A DNA stretch of 64,000 bases from Verrucosispora sp. NA02020 (GTDB lineage: Bacteria > Actinomycetota > Actinomycetes > Mycobacteriales > Micromonosporaceae). The position numbers and the translations under genes are program-made. Below are positions 10,035 through 20,194 of the stretch, one piece after another; positions within the stretch are counted from its first letter, which is position 1; each line of letters opens with the position of its first letter. The stretch is from NCBI RefSeq assembly GCF_013364215.1, contig NZ_CP054923.1, positions 1,674,001 to 1,738,000 of the forward strand, read 5' to 3'. The notes below the pieces were generated by a model. The model saw only the letters and a program-made list of their open reading frames with translations, made no database searches and had not been told where the DNA came from.

Positions 10035-12485
10035 ATGGAGCCGCCCGATCCGCGCAACCTCGTCCCGCCCGGGCGCACCGCGCCGTTCTCGGTCTTCGTC
10101 GGCCTCGTGCTGGTCGTGGCCGTGCTGCTCTCCGTCGGGCCGATGGTCTCGTTCGCCGGAACGCTGCCCGACCTGCCGGCGGCGTTCTGGACGATGGCCG
10201 TGCTCGCCGTCGCCTGCGACGCGCGCCCGTTCCTGCCGCCCGGCCGGCGGCCCTCCTCGTCCGCGGTCTTCCCGTCGACCTGCTTCACCTTCGCCATCCT
10301 GCTCGGCTGGGGTCTCGGCCCGGCAGTCGCGGTGCAGGCGGTCGCCGTGCTGGTCTCCGGAGCCCGGATGCGGCACACCCCCTGGCGGGTCGCCTTCAAC
10401 GCCGGGCAGTACGCCTGCGCGCTGGCCGCCGCGTACGCCGTCACCCGGCTCGGGCCGGGCGGCATCTTCGACGGCGGCCGTCTGGGGTGGACCGACATCG
10501 CCGCGATCGGCGGGGCCGGGGTGGCCTGGTTCGTGGTGAACTACGGGCTGGTGACCACGGCCGTCCGACTGCGCTTCGGCGAACGGTGGTGGCCCAACGC
10601 CCGCCACGGCCTGCCGTTCGAGCTGCTCTCCACCGGGTCCCTGCTGCTGCTCGCGCCGGTGCTGGTCACCGCCGCGCGGGCCAGTGCCGCCCTGGTGCCG
10701 CTGGTCCTGGTGCCGCTGTTCGCCGTCTACCGGATGGCCCGGCTCACCGTGGAACAGCACCAACTCGCCGCCCTCGACCCGCTGACCGGGCTGCCCAACC
10801 GAAAGGCGCTGCTCAGCGAGGTCAACGAGCAGGTCCACCGGCACGCCGAGCGCGCCGCACGCGGCGAGCCCGGCGCCCGCCTGGCCCTGCTCCTGATCGA
10901 CCTGGACCGCTTCAAGAACGTCAACGACGCCCTCGGGCACGCCGTCGGCGACCGGCTGCTGGTCGAGGTGAGCGCCCGGCTGACCGACCTGGTGCCGGCG
11001 CCGGACCTGGTGGTCCGCCTCGGCGGCGACGAGTTCGCCATCGTGATGACCGGGGTGGACGACGTCACCGAGGCCCGTGCCCTCGCCGACCGGGTGGTGC
11101 GGGTCCTCGCCGAGCCGGTGCCGCTGGACGGGCTGCCGCTGGACGTCGGCGGCTCCATCGGCATCGCCCTGTACCCGGAGCACGGCGAGGACTTCGCCAC
11201 CCTGATGCGCCACGCCGACGTGGCCATGTACGACGCCAAGCACCGCAACGACACGGTCGCCGTCTACACCGCGGAGTCCGACCACAACTCCGCCGAGCGG
11301 TTGGGCCTGCTGGCCGACCTGCGGCGGGTGCTGGACGCGGGCGCGGCGGCCCGTTCCGCCGCCGCCACCCCGGGCGAGGCACCCGGGACGCGGGACGGGG
11401 ACACCACGCCGGTGGTACGCGGCGGGGACGGCGCGGCGCTGACCGCGAGCCCGGTGGTGCGGCAGCGCGGTGCCGGCCGGTGGTTCCGTCGTCGTCACCG
11501 GCCGCCGGTGGTCGCGTCCGACGACGAGCTGATCGCCCGGATCGTGACCGGCGCGGACCCGATCCTGCGCCGGACCGCCCGGCCCGTCGACCCGGCGGCG
11601 GTCCCCGGCGAGCCGTGGTCCGGACCGGTCGGCGCCCACCGGTCGGGTGACGAGGGCACACCCTTCGCCGGTGCCGCGATCGGCGGTGATCCGGCCGGGG
11701 ACGCGGGCGAGATCACGATGTACTACCAGCCGCAGGTCGCCATCGCCACCGGCGAGGTGGTCGGGGTCGAGGCGCTGCTGCGGTGGCGGCACCCCCGCCG
11801 GGGCATGGTCGACCCGGAGGAACTGATCCGGGTCGCCGAACAGAGTGCGGTGATGCGCCTGCTCACCCGTCGGGTGGTGGACGACGTGGTCGAGCAGTTG
11901 GCCAAGTGGTCGGCGGCCGGTCTGGGCCTGCGGGCGGCGCTCAACGTCAGCGTGCGGGACCTGCACACCGGCGAGATCGCCGACCAGATCGCGGACCGGT
12001 TGACCCGGTACGGCGTGGCGCCGGAACGGCTGCAACTGGAGATCACCGAGGGTGCGTTGATGGCCGACCCGCGCCGCGTCCTGACCACCATCACCCGCCT
12101 GCACCGGATCGGGGTCGGCATCGCACTGGACGACTTCGGCACCGGCTACTCGTCACTGCAACACCTGCGCCGGCTGCCGCTGTCGGAGGTGAAGGTCGAC
12201 CGGTCCTTCGTCCTCGGGATGACCGAGGACTCCGACGACGCGGCGATCGTCCGGTCGACGATCGAGTTGGGCAAGGCGCTCGGGCTGCGGGTGGTCGCCG
12301 AGGGCGTGGAGGACGAGAAGACCTGGCGGATGCTGCACGCGGCCGGGTGTGACGCCGCGCAGGGCTGGTTCTACGCCCGACCGATGCCGGCCGAGGAACT
12401 GGTCGCCTGGCTGGGTCGGTACCGACCGGTGCGCCCGCTCGGCGGTCACGACGAGCCGGACGTACCCCGCCGCAGCCCTCGGTGA
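10035..12485 (+). CDS. Membrane GGDEF-EAL cyclic-di-GMP signalling protein
   Basis: 816 aa. The N-terminus has several hydrophobic helices (about residues 15-235, MASE-like). The GGDEF domain is intact ([22 protein letters not shown]). An unusual proline/arginine-rich linker of roughly 120 residues follows. The EAL domain is also intact ([42 protein letters not shown]). Both diguanylate cyclase and phosphodiesterase activity are therefore possible. ATG 10035 follows GGGAGG at 10025-10030. Two more GGDEF-EAL genes lie in this window. Confidence 0.92.
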   Translation: MEPPDPRNLVPPGRTAPFSVFVGLVLVVAVLLSVGPMVSFAGTLPDLPAAFWTMAVLAVACDARPFLPPGRRPSSSAVFPSTCFTFAILLGWGLGPAVAVQAVAVLVSGARMRHTPWRVAFNAGQYACALAAAYAVTRLGPGGIFDGGRLGWTDIAAIGGAGVAWFVVNYGLVTTAVRLRFGERWWPNARHGLPFELLSTGSLLLLAPVLVTAARASAALVPLVLVPLFAVYRMARLTVEQHQLAALDPLTGLPNRKALLSEVNEQVHRHAERAARGEPGARLALLLIDLDRFKNVNDALGHAVGDRLLVEVSARLTDLVPAPDLVVRLGGDEFAIVMTGVDDVTEARALADRVVRVLAEPVPLDGLPLDVGGSIGIALYPEHGEDFATLMRHADVAMYDAKHRNDTVAVYTAESDHNSAERLGLLADLRRVLDAGAAARSAAATPGEAPGTRDGDTTPVVRGGDGAALTASPVVRQRGAGRWFRRRHRPPVVASDDELIARIVTGADPILRRTARPVDPAAVPGEPWSGPVGAHRSGDEGTPFAGAAIGGDPAGDAGEITMYYQPQVAIATGEVVGVEALLRWRHPRRGMVDPEELIRVAEQSAVMRLLTRRVVDDVVEQLAKWSAAGLGLRAALNVSVRDLHTGEIADQIADRLTRYGVAPERLQLEITEGALMADPRRVLTTITRLHRIGVGIALDDFGTGYSSLQHLRRLPLSEVKVDRSFVLGMTEDSDDAAIVRSTIELGKALGLRVVAEGVEDEKTWRMLHAAGCDAAQGWFYARPMPAEELVAWLGRYRPVRPLGGHDEPDVPRRSPR

Positions 12486-12586
12486 CCCTCGGCCGGGCCG
12501 CTGCGACACCGCCGCCCGGCCGGGTTCCCGGGTCGGTGGGCCGGACGCCCCGGGGAGCCGGGGACGGCGGGCCGGGCGCGGAACAA

Positions 12587-12592
12587 TAGACT
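12587..12592 (+). promoter_or_regulatory. -10 box (TAGACT) of the gatCA operon
   Basis: TAGACT 79 bases before the gatC ATG, in an otherwise GC-only stretch. No convincing -35 seen. Confidence 0.4.
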
Positions 12593-12671
12593 CGCTCCGG
12601 TCACCGCGCGTCGCGTCGCACGCCGCGCGGTGGGCGTACGCAGACGCAGGACAGCCACGAAGGGGGCACCG

Positions 12672-12977
12672 ATGGCCGCCATCTCCCGCGAGGAGGTCGC
12701 GCACCTGGCGCGACTGTCGCGGCTCGCCGTGACGGAGGAGGAGCTGGACACCTTCGCCGGCCAGCTCGACGTGATCCTCCAGGCGGTCGCCCAGGTGGGC
12801 GAGGTCGCCGCCGCCGACATCCCGCCGACCTCGCACTCGGTGCCGTTGACCAACGTGCTCCGCGAGGACGTCGTGACGCCGTGCCTGACCCCCGAGGAGG
12901 CGCTGTCCGGCGCGCCCGACGCCGAGGAGCAGCGGTTCCGCGTTCCGCGGATCCTGGACGAGGATGTGGCATCGTGA
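12672..12977 (+). CDS. gatC: Glutamyl-tRNA(Gln)/aspartyl-tRNA(Asn) amidotransferase subunit C
   Basis: 101 aa, typical GatC length. The conserved start [22 protein letters not shown] and the tail [13 protein letters not shown] are present. GatC stabilises GatA in the GatCAB complex that amidates Glu-tRNA(Gln). ATG 12672 follows GAAGGGGGCACC. Its stop overlaps the gatA GTG start, so the pair is coupled. Confidence 0.95.
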   Translation: MAAISREEVAHLARLSRLAVTEEELDTFAGQLDVILQAVAQVGEVAAADIPPTSHSVPLTNVLREDVVTPCLTPEEALSGAPDAEEQRFRVPRILDEDVAS

Positions 12978-14449
12978 GCGAGCTGACCAGATTCACCGCC
13001 ACCGAGATCGCCGGGCTGGTCGCCTCCGGTGAGACCTCGGCGGTCGAGGTGACCCGGGCGCACCTGGACCGGATCGCCGCCGTCGACGACCGGGTGCACG
13101 CCTTCCTGCACGTCGACACCGAGGGTGCGCTCGCCGCCGCCCGCGAGGTGGACGCCCGGCGGGCCGCCGGAGCGGAGCTGGGCCCGCTGGCCGGAGTGCC
13201 GGTCGCGGTCAAGGACGTGCTCACCACCCGGGGCGTGCCGACCACGGTCGGCTCGAAGATCCTGGAGGGCTGGCGCCCGCCGTACGACTCGACGATCGTG
13301 CAGCGGCTGCGCGCCGCCGGCACCGTGATGCTCGGCAAGACCAACATGGACGAGTTCGCCATGGGCTCCTCGACGGAGTACTCGGCGTACGGGCCGACCC
13401 GCAACCCGTGGGACACCGGGCGCATCCCGGGCGGCTCCGGCGGGGGCAGCGCGGCGGCACTGGCCGCGTACGAGGCACCGCTGGCGATCGGCTCGGACAC
13501 CGGCGGCTCGATCCGCCAGCCGGGCGCGGTCACCGGCACCGTCGGCGCGAAGCCGACCTACGGCGGGACCTCCCGGTACGGCCTGGTGGCCTTCTCCTCC
13601 TCGCTGGACACGCCCGGCCCGTGCGCGCGTACGGTGCTGGACGCCGCGCTGCTGCACGAGGCGATCGGCGGCCACGACCCGCGTGACTCCACCTCCATCC
13701 CGGCCCCGGTGCCGGACGTGGTGGCCGCCGCGAGGCTCGGCGCGACCGGCGACCTGACCGGGGTCCGCCTCGGCATCGTCTCCGAGTTCGTCGGCGAGGG
13801 TGCCGAGCCGGGCGTGATGGCCGCCTTCAACGAGGCCGTCGACGCGTTGACGAAGCTGGGCGCGGAGATCGTCGAGGTGTCCTGCCCGAACTTCGCGTAC
13901 GCGCTGCCGGCCTACTACCTGATCGCCCCGAGCGAGTGCTCCTCCAACCTGGCCCGCTTCGACGGTGTGCGGTTCGGCCTGCGCATCGGCGACGACGGCA
14001 ACCGGTCGCTGGAGGAGGTCATGTCGCTGACCCGGGAGGCGGGCTTCGGCCCCGAGGTCAAGCGCCGGATCATGCTCGGCACGTACGCGTTGTCGTCGGG
14101 CTACTACGACGCGTACTACGGGCAGGCGCAGAAGGTCCGTACGCTGATCACCCGCGACTTCACCGCCGCGTTCGAGCGGGTCGACGCGCTGATCTCGCCG
14201 ACCACGCCGTTCGTGGCGTTCCCGCTGGGCGCGCGCACCTCCGACCCGTACCAGATGTACCTGGCCGACCTGTACACCATCCCGACCAACCTGTACGGCG
14301 GCCCGGGCATCTCGGTGCCGTGCGGTCTCTCCGACGGGCTGCCGGTCGGGTTGCAGGTGATGGCCCCGACGATGGCCGACGACCGGATGTACCGGGTCGC
14401 CGCCGCGCTGGAGAGCGCGGTCGGCACCTTCACGCCGCCGACGCTGTGA
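12974..14449 (+). CDS. gatA: Glutamyl-tRNA(Gln) amidotransferase subunit A
   Basis: 491 aa amidase-signature enzyme that releases ammonia from glutamine for GatB. The Ser-cisSer-Lys machinery is visible: Lys in [11 protein letters not shown], the Gly/Ser run [15 protein letters not shown], and the catalytic serine in [12 protein letters not shown]. The GTG start lies inside the end of gatC (4-base overlap). gatB is separated from it by a surface-protein gene. Confidence 0.96.
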   Translation: MSELTRFTATEIAGLVASGETSAVEVTRAHLDRIAAVDDRVHAFLHVDTEGALAAAREVDARRAAGAELGPLAGVPVAVKDVLTTRGVPTTVGSKILEGWRPPYDSTIVQRLRAAGTVMLGKTNMDEFAMGSSTEYSAYGPTRNPWDTGRIPGGSGGGSAAALAAYEAPLAIGSDTGGSIRQPGAVTGTVGAKPTYGGTSRYGLVAFSSSLDTPGPCARTVLDAALLHEAIGGHDPRDSTSIPAPVPDVVAAARLGATGDLTGVRLGIVSEFVGEGAEPGVMAAFNEAVDALTKLGAEIVEVSCPNFAYALPAYYLIAPSECSSNLARFDGVRFGLRIGDDGNRSLEEVMSLTREAGFGPEVKRRIMLGTYALSSGYYDAYYGQAQKVRTLITRDFTAAFERVDALISPTTPFVAFPLGARTSDPYQMYLADLYTIPTNLYGGPGISVPCGLSDGLPVGLQVMAPTMADDRMYRVAAALESAVGTFTPPTL

Positions 14450-14456
14450 CGCCGTG

Positions 14457-14478
14457 CGGGGCGGCTCCGGCCGCCCCG
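14457..14478 (+). terminator. Hairpin after gatA
   Basis: Perfect 9-bp GC stem (CGGGGCGGC with its complement) and a TCCG loop, 7 bases after the gatA stop. No T-run, so either a weak terminator or an RNA-stabilising hairpin. It supports a transcript end between gatA and the next gene. Confidence 0.5.
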
Positions 14479-14608
14479 CCGGTCCTCGGCCTCCCGGTGA
14501 CACGAGGTCACCGTTCGGACTCATAACGCATGGTGACGTGCGCGGGTTGGATAGAGTCCGAGCCGCTGGCGAAACGCAAGCATGGGCTTCTAGCCGACTG
14601 GAACTGCG

Positions 14609-15799
14609 ATGAAGACGCTGCGGCCGATCACGATTGTCTCGGTGCTCACGATGCTGCTGATCGGCGTCGCCGCGCCCGCTGCCGCAGCACCGGTCGTCGC
14701 CGATCCGCTGATCGTGGATCCGGCCGCCGTCGATCCGGTGATCGTGGATCCGGCGGTCGTCACCATCGCCGTCACCTCCGACCCGCCGCCGTCCGGGGTG
14801 ACCGCCCACGAGCCGTACCCGGGTCACACCTTCACCGCCACCGGCGACGAGGAGATCCGGTTCTCGCTGGTCGCCGGCGCGATCCCGCCCGGTCTGGCGC
14901 TCTCCTCGGCCGGGACCCTGACCGGTACGCCCACCGTGGCGAGTCGCTTCGCCTTCACCGTCCGGGCCACCGGTTCGCCGAGCGGGGAGTTCGCCGACCA
15001 CCAGGTCACCGTGGTGGTGGCGCAGCCGGTCGTCACCGTCACCTCGCCGGCGCCGGTCTCGCCCTGGTACGTCGGGCAGGTCTACCCGACGCACCGGTTC
15101 GTCGTCTCGGGCGGCACCGCCCCGCACACCGTCTCGCTGGGCTCGGGCGCGTTGCCGCCGGGCCTGTCGCTCTCCTCGGCCGGTGTCCTCGCGGGCAGCC
15201 CCAGCCAGGCCGGCCGTTACCGGTTGGACCTGCTGGCGACCGACGCGAACGGCTTCCAGGGGCGCCAGGAGGTCACGCTGGTGATCGCCACGCCGGCCGT
15301 GGTGGTCACCTCGGCCGCCCCGCCACGCGGCACGGCCGGGCAGGCGTACTCGTTCCGGTTCTCCGCCGACGGCGACTCCGACATCCGGTTCGGGCTGGCC
15401 GCCGGGGCGCTGCCCGACGGGCTCGTGCTCGCGGCGGACGGCGTGCTCAGCGGCACCCCGACCGTCGCCGGGAGCTTCGACTTCACGGTCCGCGCCACCG
15501 GCACCGCGACCAGCGACACCGAGGAGCTGTCGCTGGTCGTCTACCCCGACCCGACGGCCACCCCGTCGGTCTCGCCGACCCCCACCGAGCAGCCGACCGC
15601 GTACCCGACCGCGCCGTCGCAGAGCCCGACGCCGACCGCCGCCGCGCCGTCGCCGTCCCGGACGACCGGGGCCTGGCTGCCGGTCACCGGGGAGAACTCG
15701 GCCCTGGTGCTGATGCTCCTCGGTGTCGTGGCGTTCAGCATCGGCGGCATCCTGCTGGTGGTGGCGTACCGCCGTCGGCAGGGGTTCACCGCGGGGTGA
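14609..15799 (+). CDS. LPXTG-anchored surface protein with three putative-Ig repeats
   Basis: 396 aa. Signal peptide (residues about 1-30) ending in a Pro/Val/Asp repeat. Three He_PIG-type Ig-like repeats follow, each with a GL.L...G.L.G(T/S)P core (near GLALSSAGTLTGTP, GLSLSSAGVLAGSP and GLVLAADGVLSGTP). A Pro/Thr/Ser wall-spanning stretch comes next, then the sorting signal LPVTG at 357-361, a hydrophobic helix and a basic YRRRQ tail. Probable substrate of a sortase, perhaps the one at 2105. It sits between gatA and gatB, where no surface protein is functionally expected. Confidence 0.85.
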   Translation: MKTLRPITIVSVLTMLLIGVAAPAAAAPVVADPLIVDPAAVDPVIVDPAVVTIAVTSDPPPSGVTAHEPYPGHTFTATGDEEIRFSLVAGAIPPGLALSSAGTLTGTPTVASRFAFTVRATGSPSGEFADHQVTVVVAQPVVTVTSPAPVSPWYVGQVYPTHRFVVSGGTAPHTVSLGSGALPPGLSLSSAGVLAGSPSQAGRYRLDLLATDANGFQGRQEVTLVIATPAVVVTSAAPPRGTAGQAYSFRFSADGDSDIRFGLAAGALPDGLVLAADGVLSGTPTVAGSFDFTVRATGTATSDTEELSLVVYPDPTATPSVSPTPTEQPTAYPTAPSQSPTPTAAAPSPSRTTGAWLPVTGENSALVLMLLGVVAFSIGGILLVVAYRRRQGFTAG

Positions 15800-15830
15800 C
15801 GCCCGACCGAGGACAGGTGGGCGGAGCGGC

Positions 15831-15836
15831 TAGGCT
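15831..15836 (+). promoter_or_regulatory. -10 box (TAGGCT) of gatB
   Basis: TAGGCT 60 bases before the gatB ATG, so gatB probably has its own promoter separate from gatCA. Consensus match. Confidence 0.45.
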
Positions 15837-15896
15837 GGGCGGCGTTGTGTCCGGATGCCGGCGCGGGCCGGCTACCGCCCGAAAGCTGGAGTTCTC

Positions 15897-17390
15897 ATGA
15901 CCACGACGCTGCCCGCGTACGACGAGGTCGTCGCGCGATTCGAGCCGGTGATCGGCCTGGAGACCCACGTCGAGCTGGGCACGAACACGAAGATGTTCTG
16001 CGGTTGCCCGACCGACTTCGGCGGCGAGCCGAACACCCGGGTCTGCCCGGTCTGCCTGGGCCTGCCCGGCTCGCTGCCGGTGGCCAACAAGGCGGCCATC
16101 GAGGCGACCATCCGGATCGGCCTGGCGCTGAACTGCTCCGTCGCCGAGTGGTGCCGGTTCGCCCGGAAGAACTACTTCTACCCCGACATGCCGAAGAACT
16201 TCCAGATCAGCCAGTACGACGAGCCGCTCTGTGTGGACGGCTACCTGGACGTCGAGGTGAACGGCGAGACGGTGCGGATCGGCATCGAGCGGGTGCACCT
16301 GGAGGAGGACACCGGCAAGACGCTGCACGTGGGCGGTGCCACCGGCCGGATCCACGGCGCGACCGAGTCGCTCGTCGACTACAACCGGGCCGGCATCCCG
16401 CTGGTGGAGATCGTCACCAAGCCGATCCCGGGCACCGGCGCGCTCGCCCCCGAGGTGGCCCGGGCGTACGTCACCGAGCTGCGGGACGTGCTGCGCTCGC
16501 TCGGCGTCTCCGACGTGCGGATGGAGGAGGGGTCGCTGCGGTGTGACGTGAACACGTCGCTGAACCTGCCCGGCGAGGAGTGGGGCACCCGCACCGAGAC
16601 CAAGAACGTCAACTCGCTGCGCTCGGTCGAGCGGGCGGTGCGCTCGGAGATGCTGCGGCAGGCGTCGGTGCTGGACGCGGGCGGGCGGATCACCCAGGAG
16701 ACCCGGCACTTCCACGAGGACACCGGCGACACCACCCCCGGCCGGTCCAAGGAGACCGCCACCGACTACCGCTACTTCCCCGAGCCGGACCTGGTGCCGC
16801 TCGCGCCGGACACCGCCTGGGTGGCCGAGCTGAAGGCGGCCCTGCCGGAGCTGCCCCGGCTGCACCGGCGCCGGCTCCAGGAGGCGTGGGGGCTCTCCGA
16901 CCTGGACATGCAGTCGGTGCTCAACGCTGGCGCGGTGGAGCTGATCGAGGCCACCATCGCCGCCGGTGCCACCCCGGCCGCCGCCCGCAAGTGGTGGCTG
17001 GGCGAGTTGTCCCGGCGGGCCAACGAGACCGGCGTGGAACTGGCCGACGTGGGCGCCACCCCGGCGCAGGTCGCCGAGCTCCAGGCGCTTGTCGACGCCG
17101 GCAAGCTCAACGACAAGCTGGCCCGTACGGTGCTGGAGGGCGTGGTCGCGGGCGAGGGTACGCCCACCGAGATCATGACCAACCGGAACCTGGAGGTCGT
17201 CTCCGACACCGGCGCGTTGACCGCCGCGGTGGACGAGGCGATCGCCGCCAACCCCGACATCGCCGACAAGGTGCGCAGCGGCAAGGTCGCCGCAGCCGGC
17301 GCGCTGGTCGGCGCCGTCATGAAGACCACGCGCGGGCAGGCCGACGCCAAGACCGTCCGCGAGCTGATCCTGGAGCGCCTCGGCGCCTGA
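15897..17390 (+). CDS. gatB: Aspartyl/glutamyl-tRNA amidotransferase subunit B
   Basis: 497 aa. GatB carries the kinase and transamidase steps that turn Glu-tRNA(Gln) into Gln-tRNA(Gln). Signature stretches: [18 protein letters not shown], the zinc cysteines in [12 protein letters not shown], and [15 protein letters not shown]. The C-terminal YqeY-like tail ([24 protein letters not shown]) is complete. The gene has its own -10 box and ends just before a palindromic repeat that probably terminates it. Confidence 0.96.
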   Translation: MTTTLPAYDEVVARFEPVIGLETHVELGTNTKMFCGCPTDFGGEPNTRVCPVCLGLPGSLPVANKAAIEATIRIGLALNCSVAEWCRFARKNYFYPDMPKNFQISQYDEPLCVDGYLDVEVNGETVRIGIERVHLEEDTGKTLHVGGATGRIHGATESLVDYNRAGIPLVEIVTKPIPGTGALAPEVARAYVTELRDVLRSLGVSDVRMEEGSLRCDVNTSLNLPGEEWGTRTETKNVNSLRSVERAVRSEMLRQASVLDAGGRITQETRHFHEDTGDTTPGRSKETATDYRYFPEPDLVPLAPDTAWVAELKAALPELPRLHRRRLQEAWGLSDLDMQSVLNAGAVELIEATIAAGATPAAARKWWLGELSRRANETGVELADVGATPAQVAELQALVDAGKLNDKLARTVLEGVVAGEGTPTEIMTNRNLEVVSDTGALTAAVDEAIAANPDIADKVRSGKVAAAGALVGAVMKTTRGQADAKTVRELILERLGA

Positions 17391-17392
17391 GG

Positions 17393-17450
17393 TGTAAGGA
17401 AGGGACCCTTCTTACCGTCTGGTGTATAGGAAGGGTCCCTTCCTTGCATC
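17393..17450. repeat. Dispersed palindrome, AAGGAAGGGACCC family (copy 1)
   Basis: Two AAGGAAGGG-type arms in opposite orientation around a short spacer, starting 3 bases after the gatB stop. Both ends read GTGTAAGG or TATAGG-like. Same family as the copies at 41976, 58060 and 61465. Its place right after a gene suggests a terminator or RNA-end hairpin. Confidence 0.75.
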
Positions 17451-17515
17451 CGCACCACCACCCCTGTCCCCCCGACCGGGCGTCAACGACGACGTGCCGG
17501 ACCCCTGGAGTCACC

Positions 17516-19873
17516 GTGAACCAGCACGACATCGACGTCCTCGACGAGATCCAGCGCCGGGTGCTCTGGCTTGCCACCCGGATCGTGGACGCGGCCAACC
17601 ACGAACGCAGCACCGGGGACGGGGTGAAGGTCGGCGGACACCAGGCGTCCAGCGCCTCCCTGGTCACCGCGATGACCGCGTTGTGGTTCGCGCATCTCGA
17701 CGCCGAGGACCGGGTCGCGGTGAAGCCGCACGCCTCACCGGTGTTCCACGCCATCCAGTACCTGCTCGGCAACCTGGACCGGTCGTACCTGACCACGCTG
17801 CGGGCCCGGGGTGGACTCCAGTCGTACCCGTCACGGACCAAGGACCCGGACGACGTGGACTTCTCCACCGGCTCGGTGGGCCTCGGCGCCGCCGCGCCGC
17901 TGTTCGCCGCGGTGACCCGGCGGTACGTCGACGCGCACTTCGGCGCGCGCCCGCACTCCCGGTTCGTGGCGCTCATCGGTGACGCGGAACTGGACGAGGG
18001 CAACATCTGGGAGGCGGTCGCCGACCCGGCCACCACCGGACTCGGCAGTGTCATGTGGGTGGTCGACTTCAACCGGCAGTCGCTGGACCGGGTCGTCCCC
18101 GGCGTCCGCATCGACCAGTGGCGCGGCCAGTTCGAGGCGGCCGGTTGGCACGTGGTCGAGGTCAAGTACGGTCGCCGGCTCGCCGAGGCGTACGAGCGGC
18201 CGGGCGGGGCGGCACTGCGCGACTGGATCGACAAGATGCCGAACGAGCAGTACCAGTCGTTGTTCGGGCTGACCGGGTCGGCGCTGCGCGAGCAGTTCCT
18301 GGACGGGGCGCCCGACGGCATCGCCGCGTTCATCGCCGACATCACCGACGAGGACCTGGGCCCGCTCGTCACCGACCTGGGCGGGCACGACCTGGCGGCG
18401 CTGCTCGACGCGTACGCTCAGTGCGACGCGGTGACCGACCGTCCGAGCGTGGTGTTCGCGTACACGGTCAAGGGGTGGGGTCTGCCGATCGCCGGCAATC
18501 CGCGCAACCACTCGGCGCTGCTCTCCGGTGAGCAGGTCGACGCGTTGCGGGCCGGGCACGACCTGACCCGGGACACCGAGTGGGACCGCCTCGACCCGGC
18601 GTCCCCGGCCGGCATCCGGGCCGGGCAGCGTCGGGAGGCGCTGTCCCGCGCGCCCCGCGAGCGTGCGCTCGGGGTCACCGTCCCGCAGGCCACGAACGTA
18701 CGCGCCAACAAGCCGATCTCCACCCAGGAGGTCTTCGGACGGGTGCTGGTGGACCTGGCCCGGGATCCGCAGGTCGGGAAGTACCTGGTGACCACGGCGC
18801 CGGACGTGGCCACGTCGACCAACCTCGCCGGGTTCATCAACCGGACCGGGGTGTTCGCCCCGACCGCCCAGCGCTCCTGGTCGTCGGAGACGATGCTGCG
18901 CTGGACGGAGAGCCCCGAGGGGCAGCACATCGAGCTGGGCATCTCCGAGATGAACCTGTTCCTGCTGCTCGGCCAACTCGGGCTCGCCTGGGACCTGTCC
19001 GGCCAGCCGCTGCTGCCGGTGGGCACCGTCTACGACCCGTTCGTGCTGCGCGGGCTGGACGCGTTCCTCTACGGCACGTACTCCGGTTCCCGGTTCGTGG
19101 TGGCCGGCACCCCGTCCGGCATCACGCTCGCCCCGGAGGGCGGCGCGCACCAGTCGACCATCACCGCCAGCGTGGGGCTGGAGCTGCCCGGCGTGACCTT
19201 CGTCGAGCCCGCGTACGCGGTCAGCCTGGACTGGCTGCTCTGCGACGCGCTCGGGCACATCGCGGGTGCGCCACAGCCGGTGCCGACGGCCGCGCCGGCC
19301 GAGGACGGCGCGTACTACTTCCGGCTGAGCACCCGCCCGCTGGACCAGGCGCCGTTCGAGGCGGCCCGGGCCCGGCTCGGTGACGCGGTGCTGCGCCGCC
19401 AGGTGCTGGCTGGGGCGTACCGGCTGGTCGACGCGCACCAGGCGTACCCGCACCTGACCGACGCGCCGACGGTGCAACTGGCCGCCTCGGGTGCGGTCCT
19501 GCCCGAGGTGCTCGCCGCCGCCGCGGAACTGGCCGACGAGGGCGTCGCCGCGCACGTGGTCGACGTGACCAGCCTGGACCGCCTCTACCGCGCCTGGCAG
19601 CGCACCCTGCGGCAGGGCGTACGCACCGCCACCGTGCCCAGCGTGCCGGGCGCGCTGCGGTCCGCCTTCGCCGACCGGGTGCCGGTGGTCAGCGTGCACG
19701 ACGCCGCCTCGCACGCGATGGCGTGGCTCGGCTCGGCGGTGGGTGCGGCGGCGGTGCCGCTCGGCGTGGACGAGTTCGGCCAGTCCGGCAGCGTCGCCGA
19801 GCTGTACGAGCTGCACGACCTGCTGCCGGGCAGCATCGTCAACGCCGCCCTGGCCGCTCTCGCCCTGCGCTGA
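17516..19873 (+). CDS. Thiamine-diphosphate dehydrogenase E1, AceE/transketolase-like
   Basis: 785 aa homodimeric-type E1. The N-terminal third resembles pyruvate dehydrogenase AceE (KPHASPVFHAIQYLLG, FSTGSVGLGAAAPLF). The ThDP motif is GDAELDEGN, ending 28 residues later in DFNRQS. The pyrimidine-binding domain follows (HIELGISEMNLFLLLGQLG), then a transketolase C-terminal domain. GTG 17516 follows GGAG at 17507. An open frame continues upstream, but that part reads out of phase through gatB. AceE proper is about 900 aa, so the substrate (pyruvate or another 2-oxo acid) is not certain. Confidence 0.85.
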   Translation: MNQHDIDVLDEIQRRVLWLATRIVDAANHERSTGDGVKVGGHQASSASLVTAMTALWFAHLDAEDRVAVKPHASPVFHAIQYLLGNLDRSYLTTLRARGGLQSYPSRTKDPDDVDFSTGSVGLGAAAPLFAAVTRRYVDAHFGARPHSRFVALIGDAELDEGNIWEAVADPATTGLGSVMWVVDFNRQSLDRVVPGVRIDQWRGQFEAAGWHVVEVKYGRRLAEAYERPGGAALRDWIDKMPNEQYQSLFGLTGSALREQFLDGAPDGIAAFIADITDEDLGPLVTDLGGHDLAALLDAYAQCDAVTDRPSVVFAYTVKGWGLPIAGNPRNHSALLSGEQVDALRAGHDLTRDTEWDRLDPASPAGIRAGQRREALSRAPRERALGVTVPQATNVRANKPISTQEVFGRVLVDLARDPQVGKYLVTTAPDVATSTNLAGFINRTGVFAPTAQRSWSSETMLRWTESPEGQHIELGISEMNLFLLLGQLGLAWDLSGQPLLPVGTVYDPFVLRGLDAFLYGTYSGSRFVVAGTPSGITLAPEGGAHQSTITASVGLELPGVTFVEPAYAVSLDWLLCDALGHIAGAPQPVPTAAPAEDGAYYFRLSTRPLDQAPFEAARARLGDAVLRRQVLAGAYRLVDAHQAYPHLTDAPTVQLAASGAVLPEVLAAAAELADEGVAAHVVDVTSLDRLYRAWQRTLRQGVRTATVPSVPGALRSAFADRVPVVSVHDAASHAMAWLGSAVGAAAVPLGVDEFGQSGSVAELYELHDLLPGSIVNAALAALALR

Positions 19874-20052
19874 CCTCGGCCGGTGCTGCTGGAGCGAGCG
19901 GCCCGGATCGACCTCGTGCCGTCAGTTCGGAACCCCGGTCGGTGCCTGTCCCCGTCGCTCCATGCCGGGGGTGGGTGTGTGCGTGCAGAGGTGGCGGTAT
20001 CGGGTCCGGGTCCTTTCGAGCTGACGGCATGGACGGATCGCGCAGGCCCCCA

Positions 20053-20180
20053 GTCGGTAGGTCGTTCACGACGGGTCGCGGTGGCTGTCGTCGGTGGTCG
20101 CACGACGGGTCGCGGTGGCTGTCGTCGGTAGGTCGTACGACGGGTCGCGCAGGCCGTCGTCGGTAGGTCGCTCACGACGG
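20053..20180. repeat. Imperfect tandem repeats, 34-37 bp units
   Basis: Three full units (20053-20089, 20090-20123, 20124-20158) and a partial fourth (20159-20180). Each begins GTCGGTAGGTCG or a close variant, followed by ACGACGGGTCGCG and a variable end. A degenerate half unit precedes them. Units are contiguous with no unique spacers. Confidence 0.8.
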
Positions 20181-20194
20181 TGAGCGACCTACCG
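20161..20194. terminator. Strong hairpin ending the tandem repeats
   Basis: Perfect 14-bp inverted repeat (CGGTAGGTCGCTCA and its complement) with the 6-base loop CGACGG. The left arm is the last tandem-repeat unit, so the hairpin grew out of the repeat. It lies between two convergent genes and could stop transcription from both sides. No T-run. Confidence 0.55.

Noticed and set aside
12446..15127. 893-codon open frame on the minus strand across gatC, gatA and the surface-protein gene
   Set aside because: It is antisense to three well-supported genes, has an Arg/Gly/His-biased translation and no domain. Long antisense frames are expected at this GC content.
16580..17515. Upstream extension of the AceE-like frame through gatB
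   Set aside because: It reads out of frame through gatB. GTG 17516 with GGAG and family homology marks the true start.
20053..20180. CRISPR-like array
   Set aside because: Repeats are contiguous and imperfect without unique spacers, and no cas genes are nearby.
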